Of a DNA stretch of 23,416 bases, positions 1-6,499 are shown piece by piece. Numbering within the stretch: the first letter of the stretch is position 1; each line of letters begins with the position of its first letter. The translations under genes and the position numbers were made by a program. Origin of the DNA: JAJDOJ01 sp034722015. GTDB taxonomy: Bacteria > Pseudomonadota > Gammaproteobacteria > JAJDOJ01. Where the stretch lies: the NCBI GenBank assembly GCA_034722015.1, contig JAYENI010000239.1:1-23416 (forward strand). Direction: 5' to 3'. The notes under the pieces are model-generated. The model was given only the letters and a program-made list of their open reading frames with translations. It ran no database searches and was not told the DNA's origin.

Positions 1-124
1 CCGTCGTAGCAAGCGTTGATGCCGGAATCGCACTCGTCACCGAGTTGTCATCGCCGCCGCTGCACGCGGTCAAAGCAATAGAAACCAGTGCTGTGAGCAA
101 GAAGTTTTGCTGGTTCGTATCCAT
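1..124 (-). CDS. Lipoprotein of unknown function, N-terminal part (cut by window edge)
   Basis: The first 41 codons of a gene that leaves the window on the left. Translation from the ATG at 124 gives a short N-terminus, a hydrophobic stretch (FLLTALVSIALTAC) and then SGGDDNS. Residues LTAC form a lipobox, so the Cys near residue 21 is the expected lipidation site, and the polar GGDD that follows is typical of a mature lipoprotein. A strong ribosome binding site GGAGG sits a few bases before the ATG, and a promoter-like pair lies upstream at 170-198. There is too little sequence to name a family. Asp at +4/+5 after Cys does not match the Asp-at-+2 inner-membrane retention signal, so outer-membrane sorting is possible but unproven. 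Confident as a lipoprotein start, with no functional call. Confidence 0.8.
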   Translation of the reverse strand, partial: MDTNQQNFLLTALVSIALTACSGGDDNSVTSAIPASTLATT

Positions 125-162
125 GAGGTAGTCCTCCGCATTTCGTGAACAATATTTCAATG

Positions 163-178
163 TGGGAATATTTTCCCA
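163..178. promoter_or_regulatory. Inverted repeat over the -10 box, possible operator
   Basis: TGGGAATATTTTCCCA has 6-bp arms (TGGGAA / TTCCCA) around a 4-base centre and covers the predicted -10 box of the lipoprotein gene. A repressor site is one reading. AT-rich promoter DNA producing a chance dyad is the alternative. Confidence 0.3.
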
Positions 179-198
179 TTTATGCGAAAGGATGTCAA
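170..198 (-). promoter_or_regulatory. Sigma-70-like promoter for the lipoprotein gene
   Basis: On the minus strand a perfect -35 box TTGACA (193-198) is followed after 17 bases by GAAAAT (170-175), a 4-of-6 match to the -10 consensus. The start codon of the lipoprotein gene lies about 45 bases downstream. A 16-bp inverted repeat (163-178) overlaps the -10 box. Confidence 0.5.
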
Positions 199-764
199 AC
201 CGACTCCGTGAATCCATGGCGTTATGAGGTTCTCGAGCGTCCCTGATTCCGGGATCCCGCTGATCGATAACGGTATTACCGGCCCTGGATTGGGTCGGTG
301 GCCAGGGGCGGGATCCGCCCGCGCAAGGGTCAGCGACCAAAACGAGCCAACGATCTTGAAGAAGGCGCCTAACGTAGCGACAACCGCTGGAGAATTCCTC
401 CAGACTCCACGGGCACAGACCATCGGTCCGCTTGCAGGGCGCTCGCGACAGGGGTTGGCGCGGTGGGGGAACCACCTATTGAACTTTCTACACGAGGAAC
501 GGGCATGGCCACACCCTGATAGTGCGGGACTACCGGTGAGGATCGGCTCGGCCGAACAGGTCACCGAAGCCCCAAATGCCGAGGACAGCCGGAAAGGATT
601 TCAGGTCAGAACCGGATCGACATCGGCAAAGTCGCCAACAGAGAATGGATTCAGAAGGGCGGTACAACTGTGCACTACCCGATGCAAAGAAAGCACGCTA
701 TCGCTCACTGGCAACAGCAACGAGAAGAGTAGATTGTCCCGCGGACGCAAATCTATAGGAGCAA
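199..764. other. Long stretch with no convincing gene
   Basis: Between the lipoprotein promoter and tRNA-Met I see no gene I can defend. The longer open frames here lack ribosome binding sites and recognisable motifs, and one of them reads through the tRNA gene on the opposite strand. A weak stem-loop downstream of tRNA-Met (AGATT and GTCC arms near 728-753, minus strand) might end the tRNA transcript but has no T-tract. A start-less plus-strand frame from about 523 to 735 has a somewhat protein-like end and could be a gene remnant. Confidence 0.4.
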
Positions 765-841
765 TGGTGGCTATGGGTGGACTCGAACCACCGACCTCAG
801 CATTATGAGTGCCGCGCTCTAACCAGCTGAGCTACATAGCC
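765..841 (-). tRNA. tRNA-Met (CAT), elongator type
   Basis: A complete 77-base tRNA with encoded CCA. The acceptor stem is GGCTATG / CATAGCC with discriminator A. The D arm contains TAGCTCAGCTGGTTAGAGC. The anticodon loop is CTCATAA with anticodon CAT, and the T arm has GGTTCGAGTCC. It is close to the E. coli elongator tRNA-Met (acceptor GGCTACG). An acceptor starting with a paired G excludes initiator tRNA, which has an unpaired C1. A CAT anticodon could also belong to tRNA-Ile2 with lysidine, but the acceptor stem fits Met better. It lies 73 bases after the ychF stop on the same strand and has its own promoter-like pair. Confidence 0.93.
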
Positions 842-856
842 AAAAGTGGACTGCGG

Positions 857-885
857 AAGATACAGAAATCATCCGGGTCGCGCAA
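857..885 (-). promoter_or_regulatory. Promoter for tRNA-Met
   Basis: On the minus strand TTGCGC (880-885) and TATCTT (857-862) are separated by exactly 17 bases, each matching the sigma-70 consensus at 4 of 6 positions. The expected start is about 7-9 bases upstream of the tRNA 5' end, fitting a dedicated tRNA promoter between ychF and the tRNA. Confidence 0.5.
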
Positions 886-914
886 GATGCTTGCTCCCGT
901 TACGGACTTCGGTG

Positions 915-2006
915 TCATACGTTAAACCGGAAGTGGACCACGTCGCCTTCCTGCATGACGTAGTCTTTCCCCTCGAGCCTCCACTTACCCGCCTCTTTGG
1001 CCCCATGTTCCCCGCCGCAGGCAACGAAGTCGTCGTAACCCACCACCTCGGCGCGGATAAATCCCTTTTCAAAATCTGTGTGGATACGTCCCGCGGCCTG
1101 GGGCGCCGTGAAACCCTTTCTGATGGTCCAGGCCCTGGCCTCTTTGGGGCCGGCGGTAAAAAAGGTCTGAAGCTTCAATAGCCCGTACCCAGCTCGGATC
1201 ACCCGGTTTAGACCAGGTTCCTCCAACCCCATGGACTCCAGGAATTCCCGTCGGTCCGCTTCATCCAGTTCGGCGATCTCCGCCTCGATCGCGGCACAAA
1301 CCGGGACCGCGACGCTCTTCTCCGATCTGGCCAGCGCCCGAACCGTGTCCAGCATGGGATTGTCGGCGAATCCGTCCTCCGCCACGTTGGCCAGGTACAG
1401 CGCGGGTTTTGCCGTGATGAGGTGAAGGTCCGCGATCGCCTCATCCCGTTCCGTGTCCGGATCCATCGACCTCACGGGCTTGCCTGCGTCCAGGTGCTCC
1501 CGTACCTGCTCGATCAGGGACAGTACGTGTTTGGCTTGCTTGTTTCCGGATTTCGCGTTGCGAGACACCCGGGCGATGCCGCGCTCAACGGTTTCCAGAT
1601 CGGCCAGAGCGAGTTCTGTATTGATGACCTCTGCGTCGGAACCGGGATCGACCTTTCCCGCGACATGCGCGACATCGTCATCCTCGAAGCAGCGCAATAC
1701 CTGTGCGACCGCATCCGTCTCCCGGATATGCGCCAGAAACTGGTTTCCCAGCCCCTCACCCTTGGATGCACCGGCAACCAGACCGGCGATGTCGACAAAC
1801 TCCATCGTGGTCGGAAGGATCCTGGCCGGTTTGACGATCTCCGCGAGCCGGTCCAGCCGGGGATCCGGCACGGGTACGACACCGACATTAGGCTCGATCG
1901 TGCAGAAAGGATAGTTCTCCGCCGCGATGCCAGCGGCAGTGAGCGCATTGAACAGGGTCGACTTGCCGACATTCGGCAGACCCACGATGCCACACCTGAA
2001 TCCCAT
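915..2006 (-). CDS. ychF: YchF (Obg-family ribosome-binding ATPase)
   Basis: A cytosolic P-loop NTPase of the Obg/YchF family that binds ribosomes and prefers ATP to GTP. The start at 2006 gives MGFRCGIVGLPNVGKST, the same N-terminus and the same 363-residue length as the E. coli protein. An earlier start would add ten residues with no counterpart. The Walker A motif GLPNVGKST is at residues 9-17 and the G3 region DIAGL is near 72-76. The G4 position reads NVAE (near 207-210) instead of NKxD, the change behind ATP preference in this family. A TGS domain fills the C-terminus (about 275-360). It follows pth on the same strand with only 5 bases between them, a very common pairing, and is likely translated from the same message. 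Confidence 0.97.
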   Translation of the reverse strand: MGFRCGIVGLPNVGKSTLFNALTAAGIAAENYPFCTIEPNVGVVPVPDPRLDRLAEIVKPARILPTTMEFVDIAGLVAGASKGEGLGNQFLAHIRETDAVAQVLRCFEDDDVAHVAGKVDPGSDAEVINTELALADLETVERGIARVSRNAKSGNKQAKHVLSLIEQVREHLDAGKPVRSMDPDTERDEAIADLHLITAKPALYLANVAEDGFADNPMLDTVRALARSEKSVAVPVCAAIEAEIAELDEADRREFLESMGLEEPGLNRVIRAGYGLLKLQTFFTAGPKEARAWTIRKGFTAPQAAGRIHTDFEKGFIRAEVVGYDDFVACGGEHGAKEAGKWRLEGKDYVMQEGDVVHFRFNV

Positions 2007-2011
2007 ATCGC

Positions 2012-2599
2012 TTATGTATCCATTGTGTGCAGGCAATGCATCGCCCGCTCCATATCACCTGCGCTCAGCTGCGGCATCAGGGCCAGAGCTTCGTCGACGT
2101 CATCCAGGATGATGTCTTCTTCCCCTCGCGAGGCTCGTGAGAGAACGTAATTGACGACCTGGTCGCGGTGACCGGGATGACCGACCCCCAGACGCAGGCG
2201 CCAGAACGATTTACCCAGGCAGCTGATGATATCGCGCAGCCCGTTGTGTCCCCCGTGACCGCCACCGCGCTTCAGGCGCGAAGTACCGGGCGGGAGGTCA
2301 ATCTCGTCGTGCACGACAAGGATCCGTTCCGACGGGACGTCGAAATAGGACGCCATGGCGCACACCGACTGGCCGCTTCGATTCATCATGGTCGCCGGCT
2401 TGAGAAGCCTGACAGCGACACCGGCCACATCGACGCGGCAGACCTCACCGAAAAAACGTGACTCACGGCAAAACGTGCCGTGATACTGACTGGCAACCCG
2501 GTCAACGAACCAGAACCCGGCATTGTGCCGGGTCCTTTCGTAGCGCTCGCCCGGGTTACCGAGTCCGGCAACGAGCAAGATGCCCGCATCGTCACTCAC
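2012..2599 (-). CDS. pth: Peptidyl-tRNA hydrolase
   Basis: Cleaves the ester bond of peptidyl-tRNA dropped by stalled ribosomes, recycling tRNA in the cytoplasm. The protein has 195 residues (E. coli 194). The N-terminal AGLGNPGERYERTRHNAG carries the substrate-binding Asn15 and the catalytic His25, and HDEIDLPPG plus GGGHGGHNGLRD form the rest of the active-site groove. The start is GTG at 2599, 12 bases after the rplY stop. The ribosome binding site is weak, so translation may depend on coupling to rplY. The order rplY-pth-ychF is conserved in many gammaproteobacteria. Confidence 0.97.
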   Translation of the reverse strand: MSDDAGILLVAGLGNPGERYERTRHNAGFWFVDRVASQYHGTFCRESRFFGEVCRVDVAGVAVRLLKPATMMNRSGQSVCAMASYFDVPSERILVVHDEIDLPPGTSRLKRGGGHGGHNGLRDIISCLGKSFWRLRLGVGHPGHRDQVVNYVLSRASRGEEDIILDDVDEALALMPQLSAGDMERAMHCLHTMDT

Positions 2600-2611
2600 G
2601 CGGCGTGCGGA

Positions 2612-3256
2612 CTACTCGCCCAGCTCGCCGCCCTCGCCACCTTCTTCAGCCGCCTCATGGTCCTCGGACCCCGAGACACGCGTCGCGTGAATGGTCACGA
2701 CGGCATGGTCATGGCCTTCACCGTGGCCCAGTTCGACAAGCTTCACGCCTTTGGGCGGGGTGAGGTCGGACAGGTGAAGCGACCCGTTGAGATGCACTTG
2801 CGCAAGATCCACCTCGATAAACTCGGGCAGGTCTTTCGGCAGGCAGGAAACTTCAACATCGGTCAGCAGGTGGCTCACCGCACCACCCTCCTGCTTGACA
2901 CCGACCGAAGAATCCTCATTGACGAAATGAAGCGGCACGTTCACCCGGACCTCCTGGTCCGCACTCACACGCAACAGGTCCACGTGCAGGATCATCGGCC
3001 TCGCCGGATGACGTTGCAGGTCCTTGAGCAGCGCACTCTCGTCCGTATCGCCGATCTTGATGTTGAGGACGTGTGAGTAGAACGCCTCGTTTTCGAGGCT
3101 GTGAATCAGGGCGTTGTGGTCCAGGCTGAGCGCCTGGGGGTCCTTGGCGCCTCCGTAAATAATCGCCGGCACCTTGCATTCACGACGCAGGCGGCGGCTC
3201 GCACCCTTCCCCAGGTCGTTGCGCGGTTCGGCAACCAGGACATAATCAGAACTCAT
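2612..3256 (-). CDS. rplY: 50S ribosomal protein bL25, long CTC/TL5 form
   Basis: Binds 5S rRNA in the large ribosomal subunit. The start at 3256 gives MSSDYVLVAEPRNDLGKGASRRLRR, with GGAG ten bases upstream. An earlier in-frame start at 3274 is possible but lacks support. At 214 residues this is the two-domain CTC/TL5 form, not the 94-residue E. coli form. The N-terminal L25 domain (about 1-95, with VPAIIYGG and the HVDLLRV strand) is followed by the C-terminal TL5 domain (about 100-190). The tail is acidic and Gly/Glu-rich (EEGGEGGELGE). It lies between prs and pth, and a TATAAT-like box at 3296-3301 could give it its own promoter. Confidence 0.95.
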   Translation of the reverse strand: MSSDYVLVAEPRNDLGKGASRRLRRECKVPAIIYGGAKDPQALSLDHNALIHSLENEAFYSHVLNIKIGDTDESALLKDLQRHPARPMILHVDLLRVSADQEVRVNVPLHFVNEDSSVGVKQEGGAVSHLLTDVEVSCLPKDLPEFIEVDLAQVHLNGSLHLSDLTPPKGVKLVELGHGEGHDHAVVTIHATRVSGSEDHEAAEEGGEGGELGE

Positions 3257-3375
3257 ATTTATCAATCTCCGCAATAACTGCCTGTAACATCAGGAATTAT
3301 AAATAACCTCCCCGCGACCAGAGAGGACGTTTCCTGCCGGATTTCAAGTCCACTGACCAAATTCACGGCCCTTTC

Positions 3376-3408
3376 CCGGCAAATTTCGCACTGTCGGAAA
3401 TTTACCGG
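3376..3408. repeat. Stem-loop in the rplY leader region
   Basis: CCGG-c-AAATTTC and GAAATTT-a-CCGG form 11 paired positions with one C-A mismatch around a 9-base loop (3388-3396). No T-tract follows on either strand, so it is not a classical terminator. It lies about 120 bases upstream of rplY and 170 bases after prs. It may be an mRNA leader or processing structure. Confidence 0.4.
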
Positions 3409-3514
3409 CCCCTTCGCTCGCTCAACGATACGGGGATCGGAGTTCCACCGGTTCAGCCCCGGCGCCGCACTCTGCGGACACACGGGGGTTTTGCAGAAGT
3501 CGTGACCCGGTAAG

Positions 3515-3534
3515 AAAGCCTGAGGGAGGGCTTT
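3515..3534 (-). terminator. Weak terminator-like stem after prs
   Basis: On the minus strand AAAGCC and GGCTTT pair around an 8-base loop, about 45 bases after the prs stop, and are followed by CTTACC. The T-rich right arm makes it terminator-like. The stem is short, so partial read-through into rplY is likely. Confidence 0.3.
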
Positions 3535-3576
3535 ATACAGAATCTCCGGCTGAAGGGGAAGTTTCGGCCCCGCGCG

Positions 3577-4536
3577 TCAATCCATGAACAGTGAACTGAC
3601 CGATTCCTCGTTGCTGATCCGTCGTATGGATTCCGCCAGCATTCCCGCAACCGTCATGGTACGGATTCTTTCGCAGGCCCGGGCCGCTTTCGACAGTGGA
3701 ATGGTGTCTGTCACGACCAGTTCGTCCAGATCGGACGCCTCGATATTTTCCACCGCGTTCCCGGACAGCACCGGGTGGGTTGCGTAGGCAAGTACCTGGC
3801 TGGCGCCATGCAGCTTCAGGGCAGACGCCGCTTTGCAAAGCGTGCCGGCAGTGTCGACCAGGTCATCGACGATGACGCAGTTCTTGCCTTCGACCTCGCC
3901 GATGATGTGCATGACCATCGACTCGTTCGGATTGGGCCGCCGCTTGTCGATGATCGCCAGCTCAGCGTCGTCGAGGCGCTTCGCCAGGGCCCGCGCCCTC
4001 ACCACACCCCCGACATCGGGTGAAACAACGATAAGGTTCGGGTATTTCTGCCTCCAGATGTCCCCCAGCAATACCGGCGAGGAATAGACGTTGTCCACCG
4101 GCAGATCAAAAAATCCCTGGATCTGGTCCGCATGCAGGTCTACTGTCAGAACGCGGTCGGCACCGACGCTCGTGATGAGATTGGCCACGACGCGGGCCGA
4201 AATCGGCACCCGAACGGACCGCACACGCCGGTCCTGACGCGAGTAACCGAAATAGGGGATGACCGTTGTGATGCGTCCAGCCGAGGCGCGCCTCAGCGCA
4301 TCGACCATGATCAGCAACTCCATGATGCTTTCGTTCGTCGGATGGCAGGTCGGCTGGACGACGAAAACGTCCCTGCCACGAACGTTCTCCTCGATCTCGA
4401 CTCGAATCTCTCCATCGCTGAACCGGTCGACCAGGGCCTTCCCGAGCGGGAGCGAAAGATGGTCCACGATATCGCACGCCAGCCGCGGGTTGGCATTACC
4501 CGTAAAGATCATCATGCCGGCGTCAGCGCCTGTCAT
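3577..4536 (-). CDS. prs: Ribose-phosphate pyrophosphokinase (PRPP synthase)
   Basis: Transfers the diphosphate of ATP to ribose 5-phosphate, making PRPP for nucleotide, histidine, tryptophan and NAD synthesis in the cytosol. At 319 residues it aligns with E. coli Prs (315) along its whole length. Visible family features are FSDGE, ENVRGRDVF, RRASAGRITTVIPYFGYSRQDRR (ATP binding and catalytic region), VDLHADQIQGFFD, SPDVGGV, and the PRPP loop VIVDDLVDTAGTL. The C-terminus RISNEESVSSLF also matches. The start at 4536 is preferred because an AAGG lies 8 bases upstream; internal Met codons at residues 8-9 have none. It sits downstream of tRNA-Gln and ispE, as in Pseudomonas. Confidence 0.97.
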   Translation of the reverse strand: MTGADAGMMIFTGNANPRLACDIVDHLSLPLGKALVDRFSDGEIRVEIEENVRGRDVFVVQPTCHPTNESIMELLIMVDALRRASAGRITTVIPYFGYSRQDRRVRSVRVPISARVVANLITSVGADRVLTVDLHADQIQGFFDLPVDNVYSSPVLLGDIWRQKYPNLIVVSPDVGGVVRARALAKRLDDAELAIIDKRRPNPNESMVMHIIGEVEGKNCVIVDDLVDTAGTLCKAASALKLHGASQVLAYATHPVLSGNAVENIEASDLDELVVTDTIPLSKAARACERIRTMTVAGMLAESIRRISNEESVSSLFMD

Positions 4537-4601
4537 AGCGGCTGCCTTCTCCAGTTTGAATCAAAGGTCCACCTGACATCTTTTCTTCTCCGCCTCACCC
4601 C

Positions 4602-4704
4602 GGCGATTTCGTCGAACCATTGACGGTTCTTCTCAACCTGCCGTTCCGTTACCACCGTACTCAGCTTGCCACAGGTGCGAATAATCTGGCTGGGCCGGCA
4701 GGAT
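4602..4704 (-). repeat. Diverged copy of the tRNA-Gln 3' end and its flank
   Basis: Positions 4637-4704 match 4796-4863 with one difference in 68 bases, and a weaker match extends the repeat to 4602 against 4764. On the minus strand the copy begins with the last 18 bases of tRNA-Gln including CCA (4687-4704), but the rest of the tRNA is absent. It is therefore a tRNA fragment, not a gene. It could come from tandem duplication with deletion of one tRNA, or be the att-like scar of an element integrated at the tRNA 3' end. Confidence 0.85.
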
Positions 4705-4747
4705 AACTCCGGGCCTCCTGCCCTCCGCCCTTCGGGCCCGCCGCGCG

Positions 4748-4781
4748 GTTCAAAATCGCTCCGGGCGATTTTGTCGAACCT
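4748..4781 (-). terminator. Long stem-loop downstream of tRNA-Gln
   Basis: On the minus strand GGTTC, a 3-base bulge and AAAATCGC face GCGATTTT and GAACC around a CCGGA-type loop. That gives 13 paired positions about 65 bases after the tRNA. The right arm ends in TTTT, so it could stop or stall transcription of the ispE-tRNA-Gln message before prs. It could equally be a processing site. Confidence 0.4.
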
Positions 4782-4863
4782 CTTACGGTTCGCATCCTGC
4801 CGTTCCGCTACCACCGTACTCAGCTTGCCACAGGTGCGAATAATCTGGCTGGGCCGGCAGGAT
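4764..4863 (-). repeat. Second copy of the repeat, overlapping the intact tRNA-Gln
   Basis: Partner of the repeat at 4602-4704, with a period of 159 bases in the near-identical part and 162 beyond a 3-base indel. This copy continues into the complete tRNA-Gln gene. Both copies carry a GAACC-GGTTC hairpin in the flank. Confidence 0.85.
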
Positions 4864-4920
4864 TCGAACCTGCGTATGCGGGGATCAAAACCCCGTGCCT
4901 TACCGCTTGGCGACGGCCCA
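4846..4920 (-). tRNA. tRNA-Gln (TTG)
   Basis: A 75-base tRNA with encoded CCA. The acceptor stem is TGGGCCG / CGGCCCA with discriminator G and a U1-A72 pair as in E. coli tRNA-Gln. The D arm is TCGCCAAGCGGTAAGGCA. The anticodon stem CGGGG/CCCCG holds loop TTTTGAT with anticodon TTG, and the T arm contains GGTTCGAATCC. It lies 39 bases after the ispE stop on the same strand and is probably cut from the ispE transcript. Its 3' end is duplicated downstream. Confidence 0.96.
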
Positions 4921-4959
4921 GTATCAGCAAAATAACGATTGCGTCTTTGCGGCGTGTAG

Positions 4960-5811
4960 TCATTCGCCGGCCCGGAGAAGCGCTTCGACGGGGGATCTGT
5001 CGATCCCACGCGCCGCGAAACCCTTCCATTTTCCCGGTATCGCGTCGGCAACGGCGGCTGCCTGATTCGCGGAATGGTAGGCCGAAAAGACGCAACTGCC
5101 CGTTCCGGTCAGTCTCGCGGGTCCCACGCTCCCGCCCCGGGAGTCGAGCCAGTCGAGGGCCCGGGACACATCGGCATGACGTTCCCTGACGAGATCCTCG
5201 AATACGTTGGTCCCGGCCCCCGCCAAAAATTCGCTTATTCTTATTCTCTCGCAGTTCCGTGTCAATTCAGGCGCGGCGAATAGTTCCGCCGTGGAGATTT
5301 CCACAGCAGGCGCGATCACAACGTACCATCGGGGAGGCAGGACCAGGGGACTCAATTTCTCTCCGACGCCCTCGCCCCACGCGCTGTGGCCCGTCACGAA
5401 TACGGGTATGTCGGCGCCCAGCGTGGCCCCAAGTCCGGCAAGTTCCTCGCGCGGCAGATCACAACCCCATAACCCGTTCAACGCCAGCAGGGTCGTGGCA
5501 GCGTCCGAGCTGCCGCCTCCCAGTCCGCCACCCATCGGCAGCTGCTTGTCGAGGCGGATATCTACGCCCCCGGCAACCCCTGTGGTCTGTTGCAGCAAGC
5601 GCGCCGCACGCACGCACAGGTCAGTCTCGGCGGGGACACCCGGCAAAGGATTTACCCGTGTAACCAGGCCATCTTCCCGACGATCGAATTCCAGCTCGTC
5701 TCCGTAGTCCAGTAACTGGAATACGGTCTGTAACGCGTGATAGCCGTCCGCACGGCGACCGGTTATGTGCAGAAAGAGATTGAGTTTGGCGGGTGCCGGC
5801 CAGCGAGTCAT
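4960..5811 (-). CDS. ispE: 4-diphosphocytidyl-2-C-methyl-D-erythritol kinase
   Basis: Phosphorylates the 2-hydroxyl of CDP-methylerythritol with ATP in the MEP pathway of isoprenoid synthesis, in the cytosol. It has 283 residues, equal to the E. coli enzyme. The N-terminal PAPAKLNLFLHITGRRADGYH holds the catalytic Lys and the substrate loop. The GHMP-kinase phosphate loop PMGGGLGGGSSDAATTL is near residues 90-107, and the C-terminal motif TGTGSCVF near 235-245 closes the active site. The ATG at 5811 overlaps the lolB stop by four bases (ATGA), indicating translational coupling. The order lolB-ispE-tRNA-Gln-prs is the usual one in gammaproteobacteria. Confidence 0.97.
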   Translation of the reverse strand: MTRWPAPAKLNLFLHITGRRADGYHALQTVFQLLDYGDELEFDRREDGLVTRVNPLPGVPAETDLCVRAARLLQQTTGVAGGVDIRLDKQLPMGGGLGGGSSDAATTLLALNGLWGCDLPREELAGLGATLGADIPVFVTGHSAWGEGVGEKLSPLVLPPRWYVVIAPAVEISTAELFAAPELTRNCERIRISEFLAGAGTNVFEDLVRERHADVSRALDWLDSRGGSVGPARLTGTGSCVFSAYHSANQAAAVADAIPGKWKGFAARGIDRSPVEALLRAGE

Positions 5812-6488
5812 TTCATTCTGGCCGCGCGTGCGGGTTCATTCAGCTCCCAATCGCTCACGATCAGCTTGATGTCCAGTTCACGATTTGCAAGGGTCATGCG
5901 GGTAGGCATGTCAAGAGGCTCGACCGGGCGATAGCGGCGATAATTGACATCCCAGCCGCTCTGGCCAAGACGGATCAGTCGGCCCGCTTCATCGAGTTCC
6001 AGAGAGGCCTCACCCCCCCGGGGATCAGGCACACCCAGTACCCAATAGCGCATCCCCGAGATCGGCAGGGACCAACCCAGGACATCGCGCATCAGCGACT
6101 CCGGGTCCCCCGCCCGGGCACTTTCTCCCCTGGAGGTAGTTAGCAGTACACCACCGGTACCACCACGGATGTCCGCGACTTTTCGACCCAGGGGATCGAG
6201 CACCTGGATCTCGAAACGATCGCTGTCCTGCAGCCAACGAAGGCCAGCCTGCCAGCCTTCGTCCTCGTGGCGGATCGCAACGCGCCCCTTGAAGGCCCAG
6301 TGGGCCCAATGGGAAAGTCGGGTGTGTCTCGCCTCCCACGCCTGTTCGGATGTGCTGGCCGGAGGACGCTCGGGGGCCGTTCTGCAGCCATGGATCGCGG
6401 CCAGCAACACGAACATCGAGAATAGCAGTCGTGCCGGAGATGAGATTGTGCGCAGCCTCCTGGCATCTATCACGCGGATTCCCAGCAT
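5808..6488 (-). CDS. lolB: Outer-membrane lipoprotein receptor LolB
   Basis: Accepts lipoproteins from the periplasmic carrier LolA and inserts them into the inner leaflet of the outer membrane. The protein is 226 residues as drawn. A basic N-terminus and hydrophobic stretch (LLFSMFVLLAAIHGC) end in a lipobox with Cys near residue 35. The mature part has the LolB pattern WAFKGRVAIRHEDEGWQAGLRW, LDPLGRKVADI and the YWVLGVPDP region. The start at 6488 lacks a clear ribosome binding site, and a GTG a few codons later is possible, so the exact N-terminus is open. It sits 11 bases after the TPR lipoprotein gene and overlaps ispE by four bases. Confidence 0.93.
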   Translation of the reverse strand: MLGIRVIDARRLRTISSPARLLFSMFVLLAAIHGCRTAPERPPASTSEQAWEARHTRLSHWAHWAFKGRVAIRHEDEGWQAGLRWLQDSDRFEIQVLDPLGRKVADIRGGTGGVLLTTSRGESARAGDPESLMRDVLGWSLPISGMRYWVLGVPDPRGGEASLELDEAGRLIRLGQSGWDVNYRRYRPVEPLDMPTRMTLANRELDIKLIVSDWELNEPARAARMK

Positions 6489-6499
6489 CGTTGAACGTG

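Larger units (their letters stand above)
3257..3576. other. prs-rplY intergenic region with stem-loops
   Basis: These 320 bases hold no gene I can support. On the minus strand there is a TATAAT box at 3296-3301, about 40 bases before the rplY start, without a good -35 box. The region also holds a 12-bp-arm stem-loop at 3376-3408 and a small terminator-like stem at 3515-3534, both listed separately. Transcripts from prs may end or be processed here. Confidence 0.4.
4537..4845. other. tRNA-Gln to prs spacer carrying a partial tRNA duplication
   Basis: These 309 bases contain no gene. They are filled by two copies of a segment that includes the last 18 bases of tRNA-Gln plus downstream DNA, separated by a GC-rich stretch with several hairpins. 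Small open frames here read through the repeats and the tRNA and are not credible. Confidence 0.6.

Noticed and set aside
523..735. Plus-strand frame with a protein-like end (NRIDIGKVANREWIQKGG)
   Set aside because: There is no start codon in frame and no recognisable family; it could be a gene remnant but chance is as likely.
224..808. Open frame of 194 codons on the plus strand
   Set aside because: It runs antisense through the tRNA-Met gene, has no ribosome binding site or motif, and its composition is unlike neighbouring genes.
4687..4704. Second tRNA-Gln gene
   Set aside because: Only the last 18 bases are present, so no tRNA can fold.
4533..5051. Minus-strand frame of 172 codons spanning tRNA-Gln
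   Set aside because: It crosses the tRNA gene and both repeat copies; part of it is simply the duplicated sequence.
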